Positions 45,301-54,659 of a DNA stretch of 64,000 nucleotides are shown here, piece after piece; the stretch's first letter is position 1; each line of letters starts with the position of its first letter. The notes beneath the pieces are model-generated. The model was not told where the DNA came from and did not search any database. It was given only the letters and a program-made list of their open reading frames with translations. The translations under genes were made by a program, and so were the position numbers. The stretch covers positions 75,439,771 through 75,503,770 of the forward strand of contig CM071570.1 of assembly GCA_036426205.1 (NCBI GenBank), given 5' to 3'. Source of the stretch: Ascaphus truei. Its lineage: Eukaryota; Chordata; Amphibia; Anura; Ascaphidae.

Positions 45301-46560
45301 AGGTAGCCAAGGGGGCTAGGCATTGTAGTTTATGTAGCCCGGATTCCCCTGGTCCCCCGTATGTCCCTTACCTCCTGGCGCGGGTGCGCTAGGCAGCGGA
45401 GGCAGTGGGCAGGTGCTCGCAGTGTAAGGCAGCTAGCAGAGGCAATCGGATCACTGGAGACTCCCGGCGGCTCCCTTTGCAGGGCGCCGCCATCCGAGTA
45501 TGGTCGCGCATGCGCAGTGCTGTCGCGCATGCGCAGTGCTGTCGAGCATGCGCAGAGAGTACCTGCAGGGTGGCCATTCTCTAAAAGGGCTCCATAGGGA
45601 CTACAAGCCCCATCATGCACAGGGGCTGCAGGAGCTACACAGCCAACAGGGCTGCCGGATCCCTGTTCTGAGAAAGGATACATTTTGCGCGCAGAGCAGC
45701 ATGCCTGTCGGAGCTGGGACAAGGTTAGGGTAGGTTGTGTAGGTGCAGGGCGTCTGTGACCCCTGCACTAGACCAGAGACTCCTAGGGCAAAGCTAGGCC
45801 CTGACTCACTGTGATAGCTTGTGCTGCTGCAGGGACCCTCATAGATAGGGACCCTGTCATGTAGCACTAGCGTGAGGAAAATCCAGGACGCGGCTTTGAC
45901 CTGGGCCCTTGGTGATCTGGGACAGGATCATCATCATCATAAGTACAGAGACACTCTTGATTGTGGAACCGTCCACGTGGGACGCCACCCAGCTTAGAGG
46001 CGGAGGCTTCGCTGAGGACATTGATGGATCAGTGGATCCTACCTTACCGTATCAGCGCTACCAGGTGTTGGGGCACCCGGCAGGTATCTCACCTCAACAA
46101 ATGCATCAACTGTACACCTTCAGTTCTAGTGGGCAGCACTGTCTCACACATTTGGGTGGGCTAGCTCTTGTGGACGCCGGGGAGGATAGGTGGCAAGGAG
46201 CACCTCAGTACTTTGAAGGGACATTCCATCGGGTGTGAGAGTTGGGTTGACGGGCACTGTGGGGAAACGGCCATGTGAGGCCTACATTGGTGTGGTACTG
46301 TTATTCTGTTTGGTTGCCTAAAGTAAAACTGTTATCTATCACTACGTGTATATTGTTATTTGTGTCCTTAAACGGGGTCATCTCACATGGTAGGATCCCG
46401 CTACAGGTGGAGGCGCTTGCACCTGATGGATCAGACACACCCCAGGCTCCCAGCAGCGGAGGCGCTGCCCTCCTGTGAGCCACAGGTAATGCAACACACA
46501 CACGGTAGCAGCCATATATCCCAGTGGGTGTGGGAAATTGCGCTACATTTAATATTGGCA
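45301..46560. other. unclassified repeat-like block, GC-rich start
   Basis: CpG-rich at 45361-45560, including the NRF-1-like triplet. Phrases such as GGTAGGATCCCGCTACAGGT and GGAGGCGCTGCCCTCC near the end look like retroelement LTR or leader sequence, but no boundaries or ORFs support a call. Confidence 0.3.
45503..45556. promoter_or_regulatory. three tandem NRF-1-like sites, 19-bp period
   Basis: CGCGCATGCGCA at 45505-45516, the same at 45524-45535 and CGAGCATGCGCA at 45543-45554, separated by GTGCTGT. NRF-1 binds GCGCATGCGC as a dimer. The regular 19-bp spacing shows local duplication. It may be promoter sequence of the surrounding repeat. Confidence 0.55.
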
Positions 46561-47052
46561 AGTAAGCCAATTTCTATTACAGGTCACCATTGATTGCAAG
46601 TGTTGCTATCTAGGTCCCCATTGAGAGGGCCTAGGTCGCCACAGCGACAATAAATGGCTTAATGTTTTAAATGTATTTTTTTTATCATTTATCATGTAGT
46701 GTTTTTTTTCTTTAATACTGATTTTTTATCATTGTGGCATTGCGGCTTCCTATTTGATTTGGGATTCATGAAGTATTGGGGGAGGGATTCCTGGATCTGA
46801 GAATAGCCCTCTGCCTTTTAGATCATGACGAAAAAAAATTACAATTTGGGAGGATTGCTCCTGTAGTCTGCTATGCAGCTGCTTCTTTGTGCTAAAGAAG
46901 ATAGAAGTCGAGTTGGACCCTTCAGCACTGAGATTCAATAGGGAGAGTTGCTAGTAGTTGGTGCGCGCTGAACCTTAGTTCTCCTAATGTCCCCTTTAAT
47001 TGATCTCTCCTGCAGCTTGTCGGTTCTCCCGTGATCAGCGGGGTCAATAATT
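46561..47052. other. no gene seen
   Basis: AT-rich sequence. At 46575-46655, ATTGCAAGTGTTGCTATCTAGG and a worn inverted partner resemble the fold-back patch at 44730-44800. Confidence 0.35.
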
Positions 47053-47655
47053 AACACTGAAGCAAAAAAGGAAAGTGCAAGGAGAAAACTATCAATAAAA
47101 ATATGTTGTATTTTATGTAAAAAATACACATCATAAAAACTTACATATCACAAGTTATAATCGGTTCCTCCTGACGAAGTGTCACATGATGCGAAATGCA
47201 TAGAGGCTTTGAGTATTCTGGTTCTGTGACGCTTGACACCGGATGCTGTGACGACGGACCTCTGACATCAGCCTCCCCCACGAGGACGTCGCGATCAGCG
47301 GGTTGGCTGCAGTTGCGGCTGTCCTGACAGGACTTTCTCCCTTTCCTACTCTCCCTTTCTCCCTTACGCCCTTATTATCCCCAAGCGCACCCCCCCCCCC
47401 CTCCGCCCCTTTCCTACTTCATTCCATTGACCACCCCATACCCTATTTGCATCTGGGTCCATAGGAGACAACCTGTCCCCTTTTCCACCGACTAGGACCT
47501 GGCTGACTAAAAAAAACTGGAGCCTGTTAAAGGGGAGATCAGAACCGATTATAACTTGTGATATGTAAGTTTTTATTATGTGTATTTTTTACATAAAGTG
47601 CTAAATCTTTTTATTGATAGTTCTCTCCTTGCACTTTCCTTTTTTGCTTTAGTGA
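47053..47655. repeat. 600-bp inverted repeat enclosing a hammerhead ribozyme
   Basis: Left arm about 47055-47166 (GCAAAAAAGGAAAGTGCAAG, ACTATCAATAAAAA, GTAAAAAATACACAT, ACTTACATATCACAAGTTAT) is inverted at about 47537-47652. Roughly 110 bp per arm with about 90% or better identity and one indel cluster. The single-stranded interior of about 370 nt begins with the ribozyme. Non-coding. Confidence 0.85.
47167..47206 (+). ncRNA. type I hammerhead ribozyme, core intact
   Basis: Stem I CCTC (47167-47170) pairs with GAGG (47203-47206). Core CTGACGA (47171-47177), an extra A, stem II GTGTCA...TGATGC (47179-47192, two wobble pairs), GAA (47193-47195), palindrome ATGCAT (47196-47201) as stem III, A at position 17 (47202). 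All invariant bases are present. The short stem I may limit activity. Confidence 0.8.
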
Positions 47656-48268
47656 GATTGAATAGGGCCTAAATGATTACTAAGTTTGATACTGTACATG
47701 TTCATAAAGACGTAAGTAAATCAAGACATCAGAATACAAACAAAAGCTTGATATATTTTTAGCCTGCTTTTATATCTGCAATCACATATGCATTGTACAG
47801 TACTGCTGCTACAATTATTTTAAATTGTAGAAGAATAGTAAACATATCAGCTTAGCATCAGGGAATTCTGGATTCCTAATTGTACCTTTTTAGAAAAAAG
47901 GTATCCTTATTAATTGTTTCCGTACTATTACATCTGACTCACTGGCTGAGGAACATAGCGTTCTACTATGAAAAATAAAGCCATAAAGACTATTTCCCAC
48001 ATGAGCAATATACAGTACATAAGTAAGTTATTTGGATCAATAGACATTTGACATAATTACAGTTCCTGTGTACCTGGACTATGAGTGGGTAACCATAAAG
48101 TGGTTGTTAGGTTTGAATTACTCTGGTCACATAAGAACACAAAATCTCCCGATTGAAAAAAATTGTCTAAGAAATACAATCTAAATGTTATGAATGAACT
48201 GAAGTCTTACATAACATAGTTTATGAGTATTAATGAATTGGAACCTGTTTGCATTTACATAAAGTGTA
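47656..48268. other. no gene seen
   Basis: AT-rich unique sequence without recognised repeats. Confidence 0.4.
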
Positions 48269-48460
48269 TGTAGCCCCCTTTCCCCGTGTCTAAGGGAACT
48301 ACCCATGCTGCGGTTACATGTGTGGCTTACTGATAGCCTAAGCCTCCGCCGCTGGAAGCCTGGGGTTGTCTCACCTCTTGTTTACAGCTCCTCCACCTGC
48401 GAGGAATCATAGCGCAGCAGGATAACCCTTCACAGGACCCAATACAGTTTCAGAATGTAT
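48269..48460. mobile_element. LTR fragment related to 5619-6767
   Basis: Starts TGTAGCCCCC and shares CCTAAGCCTCCGCC...GAGCCTGGGG-like and CTCCACCTGCGA phrases, in order, with 5619-5790. It is interrupted by the MITE at 48461. Its continuation may be 51502-52146, which ends GTGGCTCCCTACA. Confidence 0.45.
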
Positions 48461-48830
48461 ACTGATGTAGCGGCCGTTATTGAAACACTTCACGCGTCAC
48501 GTACATTGGAATCCCGATTTGAAACCGCGGGATGAATTCCAGCCTTCCCGCACTAAGATGCAAGCATGGCGAGAGCAGAAAAATGAATTTTAGTGTTCTG
48601 GCTTTTAAAAACATGAAATTGACACAGTAGCACAGTAGCACAGTACTGTACACATTACAATTCATCCATTTTATTGCAAACAAAGAAACAGAATCCATGA
48701 AATTTAAACAAAACATCCGCGATAAGCGGGGATGCCTGGGGCGATTAGCCGTGTTTCATGCTGCGTGGGGAACAGCAGAGAACTCAAAATCGGCGCCGAG
48801 ATGTGTTCGAATAACGGCCGCTTCATCAGT
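48461..48830. mobile_element. 370-bp MITE with 28-bp inverted ends
   Basis: ACTGATGTAGCGGCCGTTAT, TGAAACAC at the left pairs with the reversed right end ACTGATGAAGCGGCCGTTAT, TCGAACAC, with about four mismatches. The interior is non-coding. The right half, but not the left, is repeated at 51105-51230. The superfamily was not identified. Confidence 0.65.
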
Positions 48831-49099
48831 ACACAAGTTGGTAATACAAACTTATCTTTACTGAACATATAAATGCAAATATAAATATAGTGGTATTCAC
48901 GATACACCCGATACAACACAAGGCCCCCATTGGGCTATGCCCACACCACAGTCGGGAGGCGTGCAAAGTACTGAGGGTGCCCTGGGCACCTGTAACCCGA
49001 TGTCCATGAGAGCAGGCCCACCCAAATGTAAGGAATAGTGCTACCCCCTTGTGTGGGTAGCCGTTGGTGCACTTTTTATATATGTCTGGTCTCCGTCCA
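48703..49099. repeat. 397-bp direct repeat flanking a PLE (left copy)
   Basis: Identical in length to 51105-51501 and about 97% identical by eye, both starting TTTAAACAAAACATCCGCG and ending GTCTCCGTCCA. It spans the right half of the MITE and 270 bp of further sequence. The PLE lies exactly between the two copies. Confidence 0.9.
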
Positions 49100-50262
49100 G
49101 CTGTGGAGGAGATACATCGATGATATTATTATTGTGTGGGAGGGGACAGAAGATTCCTATCTTGAGTTTGTCACAAATCTGAACAATAATGATTATAATT
49201 TAAAATTTTGTGGTGAAAATAGCTCAGTAAGCATTCATTATCTCGATAGAGATTTACATTGAGGCCAAAACTGTACATACTAAAACGCATTTTAAGGCTA
49301 CAAATGTAAATTCATATTTAGACCCATTTAGTTGTCACGATAAGAGATGGGTCCAAAATATTCCCTTTAATCAATTTCTCAGGTTAAAGAGAAATGATTC
49401 TAAGGCTGTGGATTATGAAGAACAATCTTTCTTTTTAAAGAAAAGATTCCTAGACAAAGAATATGATAGCGATTTAGTAAACTCTTCGCTCAAAAAATTA
49501 GAAAGGATTCCTAGGAAATCTTTGATGAAATATCATCATAAAAAGAGTGAGAAGAGACTAAATCAAATCCCAGCATTTATTACTCAATTTAGTGATACCC
49601 ATTACAATGTTAGAAAAATTCTGCAAAAACATTGGGGGATATTAAAAGCTGATCCCATTTTGGGTCCCCAACTAAAGTCCAAACCAGGGATTGTGTTCAA
49701 ACGAGCACCTAACCTTAAACACATTCTGGCTCCAAGTCAAGTCTCCAGAGAGGCCATCGTATCTGGAGATATTAAAACTCGCCTAGGAGTTAAAGGCACG
49801 TACAAATGCGGAAAGTGTAAAGCGTGTAACCATATCTGTCAAGGGAAAACAGTTACATCAGGAGTTACTAACAAAGTCTACAATATTACAAGTTTCATTA
49901 ATTGTCAGACAACGCATGTGGTCTATGCCTTACAGTGTAGCTGTAATTTATAGTACATTGGTAAGACAAAAAGACCGTTTAAAATGCGCATGTTAGAGCA
50001 CCTGAGAAATGTTAAAAACATACCAAAAATAATAGCAAAGGGTATGCCATTAACTCCGCTTTTGAAACACTTTAAAGAAGTGCATAACAGTGAACCTGGT
50101 TGTATTAAATTTAAGGGACTTGAAAGTGTATCACTAGGTAGTAGACAGGGAAATAGAGATAATTATTTATTGAAACGGGAGCAATTTTGGATTTATGAAA
50201 TGCATACCAGACATCCCTATGGTTTCAATGAATTAATTGAATTGACTCCTTTTTTAAGATAA
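49100..50262 (+). pseudogene. PLE copy 3: RT palm-to-thumb and GIY-YIG endonuclease remnant
   Basis: The fragment starts at RRYIDDIIIVWEG, the catalytic palm motif, then SVSIHYLDRDL, the equivalent of the KVHFLDTTI block. A frameshift at about 49258 is needed to continue into THFKATNVNSYLDP. YEEQSFFLKKRFLDKEYD and KRAPNLKHILAPSQ follow, then a CGKCKACNHIC cysteine cluster (about 49805-49835) and THVVYALQCSCNL, then YIGKTKRPFKMRMLEHLRN (GIY-YIG with the arginine after it, 49918-50012). A TAG at 49951-49953 splits the GIY-YIG motif. The end FNELIELTPFLR is followed by TAA at 50260. Fingers and most of the palm are absent, so it cannot act. Confidence 0.88.
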
Positions 50263-50646
50263 GGTATTCCGTTTTTAATAAAATGAATTTATTAACATTT
50301 ATTTGCATCAACATTCATGTATGTTTTTATATTTATTTGTTTTTATTCAATCATTTGTTCTTTTTTCTTTTATTCATATACAGGTTTCAGCATGATTTGT
50401 TTACATAGTATATTATTCATGTTGTTAGAGGTCTTATTCCTGTATTTTTTCATAGGGGTGAGTGCAATGATTAATTTATACTCGCACACTTCCCCCACAT
50501 GAGTTGCTATACACCCTGTTGCCTAGTAACCTTATTTCAAGGTGTTTCAATCAGCATAGCAATTAGGCAAAGTAAGGGTGTTTCTCTGAGGGGGCTGGTT
50601 TCTTCAATCAGTTGCCACCTATATATACGCGCGGATGACGCTGTAC

Positions 50647-50691
50647 GTGACCTCCTGACGAAGTACTTGGTACGAAACGCGTAGAGGTCAC
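50647..50691 (+). ncRNA. type I hammerhead ribozyme, complete
   Basis: Stem I GTGACCTC (50647-50654) pairs perfectly with GAGGTCAC (50684-50691). Core CTGACGA (50655-50661), extra A (50662), stem II GTAC (50663-50666), loop TTG, GTAC (50670-50673), GAA (50674-50676), stem III palindrome ACGCGT (50677-50682), A at position 17 (50683). All invariant residues are kept and stem I is eight pairs, the best example in the window. It lies 385 bp after the PLE stop codon, where PLE hammerheads are expected. Cleavage would follow A50683. Confidence 0.9.
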
Positions 50692-51104
50692 GACAGGTCA
50701 TCCTGCGCGTGTATGCTGGTAAGCTGAGATGGAGCCTGCAGGAAATAGCAGCGGTTTTATCCATCTCCGCGGTCCTGTGCAGCCACCGCGAGTCTGCTGA
50801 CTGTCTCAGTGTGAGTGTCCGTTTCCCCTTGCCAGTGCCCAACCCTATGGCGGTTTCTATACAAATCTGTTGATAGGTTGTTTTCATGTTTGTTTTTTTC
50901 TTTCATGTTTTTTATATAAATTTTACTGTATTTGTATACTGTGCAGCTTAGGGTTTAGTCACCATTAGGTGTTCTCCTTGGTAGTACTTAGCCGTTCAGC
51001 TGCACAGCTGTTCTGAGGTGGGGTTGGATCCCCTCAGTTTTTGTGTATTTTTAATAAATTACCTTCCATTAATCCCTGGTGCGCATTTGTGCATTTTTTA
51101 TTAT

Positions 51105-51501
51105 TTTAAACAAAACATCCGCGATAAGCGGGGGTGCCTGGGGCGATTAGCCGTTTTTCATGCTGCGTGGGGAACAGCAGAGAACTCAAAATCGGCGCTG
51201 AGATGTGTACGAATAACGGCCGCTTCATCAGTACACAAGTTGGTAATACAAACTTATCTTTACTGAACATATAAATGCAAATATAAATATAGTGGTATTC
51301 ACAATACACCCGATACAACACAAGGCCCCCATTGGGCTATGCCCACACCACAGTCGTGAGGCGCGCAAAGTACTGAGGGTGCCCTGGGCACCTGTAACCC
51401 GATGTCCATGAGAGCAGGCCCACCTAAATGTAAGGAATAGTGCTACCCTCTTGTGTGGGTAGCCGTTGGTGCACTTTTTATATATGTCTGGTCTCCGTCC
51501 A
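51105..51501. repeat. 397-bp direct repeat flanking a PLE (right copy)
   Basis: Partner of 48703-49099. After it the sequence continues TACCAGGGGAGATG, which presumably followed the left copy before the insertion. Confidence 0.9.
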
Positions 51502-52260
51502 TACCAGGGGAGATGAAAGATGGTGGGTCCGCAGGCCGCAACGTGATCCCACAACGCGGTCTACCGTATCCTGTCCTGTCCGCAGGTGTCCGCCTCTGGG
51601 AAGGCTCCAGCTGGACCTATGAATGTGGGTCTGATCCCAGACCGCAGGCCGCAGCTCACCGTGTGGCGTCAGACACCGGTGCTCTAATACTGCCACTAAT
51701 ATGCTAATGGGAAAGAGTCCATATCTGGGGCCTTCCCTGTAGCACAACAAACAAGGTGGTGATCGGGGTTAGCTGGGACCTGAGGGGGTATCAGGCCCAG
51801 TCTGGGAGCCACCTGGATCCAGACACTACCTTACCCCTTGTTGTCCTTGCTCTGACTGGCGTGCCCACAGCGCGCCAAGTGTATACATCTCCCTGCAGGA
51901 GATTCTGGGAGCCCAATTGGCTGCTGTGCATCACATGTGGTGTTGCAGCCCCTGAGGCTGCTGGGACATGTAGCCCCCTTGCGGAGCCTGCCTCTAATGA
52001 CCACTGCAACTCTATTCTATTGTGCATGTGCAAGACTCGTAGTGTGCATGCGTGAAGGGCAAGGTGGCCCCTGCCTGCGCCACAGAGCTCCGGAGTTCCC
52101 TGCTGCCCCTACCAGCCACAACCTCTGCTAGCGTGGCTCCCTACACTTATGCCGGATCCGCCGCAGCTCAGGCAGCACTACAGCCCTCCCCCGCACGTAC
52201 AGAGGTTAGCAGGGAATGGGGATACATGTAAATGGCTGTTGCACCACTGCTACAGGTAAC
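51502..52260. other. GC-rich repeat-like sequence, possible LTR remainder
   Basis: Contains CATGTAGCCCCCTTGCGGAG (about 51968) and GCTCCCTACA (52137-52146). It may be the far part of the LTR begun at 48269, now split by a MITE and a PLE. No coding motif. Confidence 0.35.
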
Positions 52261-53316
52261 ATAATATTTCTTCATATTTGGAGTTGATAATATTTTATAA
52301 TAAACTCTCTTTCATAAGAGAACAGAACACATTATCAGATCAATGCAGTCAACGTCCCCATAAGTGTCTATTATACACATGCATTGGCAATGACACCAAT
52401 AAGTCATGCTGTACTATCATTTTCTCTAAGTATTCTGAAAATTATTTTGTGCCGTGAAATATCTGACAGTCTCATGCACGAGCAATTATATTTAATCCTC
52501 ATATCTCCAGAGAAATGCTTTACATATGTTTCAAAAAGCAAATATGCCAAAGTGTCATAAAAAACAGTACATATTAGAGGAAATATGTGCTATGAAAGTA
52601 TGTAAAATCATTTGCATCATACTGTTCAGTTCCACTGTCTTTCTCTGTAAAGACAGCAATTCTAATTAATACAGACCGAGTATCTTTGGTGATGCGCTAG
52701 AAATGCTAGTAATCTGCCACTTCAACTAATTTATGATTTTAATGAGTCCTGGTGGGTCGAAGACATGGTGGAATATGTTGTTGGTTGTGTTTTATATTCA
52801 GCTGCACTCACTTCAAAATGTTCTAAACCAAAGTTTGCCTTTCCCTGTTTTCTTTATTTAACACATTCAACAAGGTCACACTGGGAAAGAAATATCAAGC
52901 GCTGGGTATTTTTATTTTAATGCATATGTTTTTTATTATAAATTTGGAATAATTCATAAGTGGACATCACTGTTGATCCTAAGGGTTAAACTCTAAGGAC
53001 CTGATTCAATAAACTCCAAACAGTGTTAAAAAAGAACCAAAGTCCTCTTCATCCAATTTAGCAAAGCGTGAAGAAGTAACTCCAAATGCAAATAAGCATG
53101 TACATGACTAATGTTCACAAAATTACTCATTCACATGATATTCAGTAAACTTTGAAGAGGTGCACAAAGACACATCCCTCCAGGTTGTCAGAATTCTCCC
53201 GTCCCCCTCAGTCCCCCCCCCCCCCCCGAGGCCAGGTTGTCAAATCAGCCATCTCGGAAATCTATGGTCCTCGCCACATATAAAATCTAATCAGCCCATA
53301 AATGCCCCCTATTTTG
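52261..53316. other. no gene seen
   Basis: Unique AT-rich sequence. A C run of about 16 lies at 53212-53227. Confidence 0.4.
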
Positions 53317-53355
53317 GCCCCTGAGTAAGATGGACTACAGTGAAACATGTAGGGC
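53317..53355 (+). ncRNA. hammerhead relic
   Basis: Stem I GCCC (53317-53320) with GGGC (53352-53355). Core CTGAGTA (G8 changed to T), degraded stem II, GAA, palindrome ACATGT, A. G8 loss predicts an inactive copy. Confidence 0.55.
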
Positions 53356-53632
53356 ACCAGTAAACGGCGGTTGTCCACATCAACAACAAGCAAACATAGT
53401 GTTGTAACGTTTAGGCACTTATGACTCAAAAGAATCCTGATGGAAACTTACTCACATTCAAACTGAGGTATTGTTTGAAGAGCAATAAATGAATTTATAC
53501 TGGGTACTATCAACGGTTATGTTGCTTTACTAGTCTTCCAATATTGGTCCAAACCATAATTAAGATAATATACAGTAGTGTAAACTAAAATAACTCTTAT
53601 ACCTCTCTTCAGAAGGAATATTGTGTGGACAA

Positions 53633-53736
53633 ACACAAACGCCATACATTACAGGAGCAGAATTGTCAGTCTTTCTTGCTGGCAGCTGCTCATGAAAGAC
53701 TGACAACTCTGCGCCTGTAACGTATGACGTTTGTGT
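53633..53736. repeat. 104-nt hairpin
   Basis: ACACAAACGCCATACATTAC...AATTGTCAGTCTTTC pairs with GAAAGACTGACAACTCTG...GTAACGTATGACGTTTGTGT across an 18-nt loop, arms about 43 nt with several mismatches. It could be a small MITE or a miRNA-like hairpin; the sequence alone cannot decide. Confidence 0.7.
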
Positions 53737-54043
53737 ATTTCCAGTATATGACGCAAAGCTTACTTGTGGTATTAGACTGACTATACCCATTAACTGTTTA
53801 CTTAACAATAACCCTCTATGCAGAAGGTATAGTGCTATCAAAGAAGCCTTATTTTGATCTTCTCTCTAGGCTGTTCATGCTATCTGGTTTGAATGGGATG
53901 TTCCCTGCTACAGTGATTACTATACTTGTTAGAAACTATTAAGATCCTTCCAGTGCAGTTTCCCTATTTTTACGGAGGGAGACATTTGTGGTGTGGGTCA
54001 AAAGGAAGTACGACGTGTTCCTCTTTATAGGTGTTGTGGGAAC

Positions 54044-54085
54044 GGGCCTGAGGAAGGGGCATTGACCCCCGAAATGTTGTCCCCC
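54044..54085 (+). ncRNA. hammerhead ribozyme, nearly intact core
   Basis: Core CTGAGGA (54048-54054), extra A, stem II GGGG/CCCC (54056-54059 with 54067-54070), GAA (54071-54073), ATGTTGT as short stem III, C at position 17 (54081). Stem I has a C-C mismatch at its first pair, then GGG/CCC. Downstream TTTCAATAAAATTCC (about 54296) is a tail like that of other copies. Activity is uncertain. Confidence 0.6.
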
Positions 54086-54659
54086 ATTTTTTCCACCACA
54101 TTTACTTCCAATAATTGTCCTTTTTTTGCTTTTGTTCATCCTTTGTTTTGTCCCATTTGTTGTTTCCCCTTTGTCCCAATTAACATTCCTCCCCCATGTG
54201 CCGGTTAGGCTTACATGTATTTGTATATAATTTTTCCTAGATATGTGTATTCATGCCGAATCTGTCTATGTATATATATTCTTAAATTGTTTCATTTTCA
54301 ATAAAATTCCTTTTTTTAATACACTGGCGACACACTTTATTCGAGCACGGCTAGTCCCGCGAATTCGGGTATACTCGGGTGTATTCAGGTTTCTGATAGT
54401 TTTCTGCCAGAGTACATTGCGTTATTTTCCGGCCGGAATTTAAGCTTTTTATTCCGGCTGGTTACAATACTGCAATGCCGTCAAAATACACATGGTGGCG
54501 CTTGCGAGCTATTCTCTGTGAAGCCGTCCCCTATAATGAATTGTAATGCAGTATACTGTATACTGTATACTATATACTGTATATACTGTATAACAACAAC
54601 CCCTGTAAGCCCTAACATACAGTACTGTACAGTACTGTACTGTACTGTATATGCACATA
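54086..54659. other. PLE-type tail and palindromic TA-rich words
   Basis: The AATAAAATT tail is followed by CACTGGCGACACACTTTATT, GAGCACGGCTAGTCCCGCG, which looks like a DNA-transposon end, and by CAGTATACTGTATACTG and GTACTGTACAGTACTGTAC self-complementary words at 54549-54650. No gene. Confidence 0.4.

Larger units (their letters stand above)
49100..51104 (+). mobile_element. Penelope-like element copy 3, 5'-truncated, with ribozyme
   Basis: About 2.0 kb on the plus strand: C-terminal RT part, GIY-YIG domain, 380-bp 3' non-coding part, hammerhead at 50647, tail with TTTTAATAAATTACC and CCCTGGTGCGCATTTGTGC. It is a different family from copies 1 and 2 at the protein level. It begins right before the YIDD block, the truncation expected when target-primed reverse transcription stops early. 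Confidence 0.88.

Noticed and set aside
48803..48830. CTGATGA on the minus strand in the MITE end, looking like a hammerhead core
   Set aside because: No stem II and no GAAA with paired stems follow; the match is part of the inverted terminal repeat.
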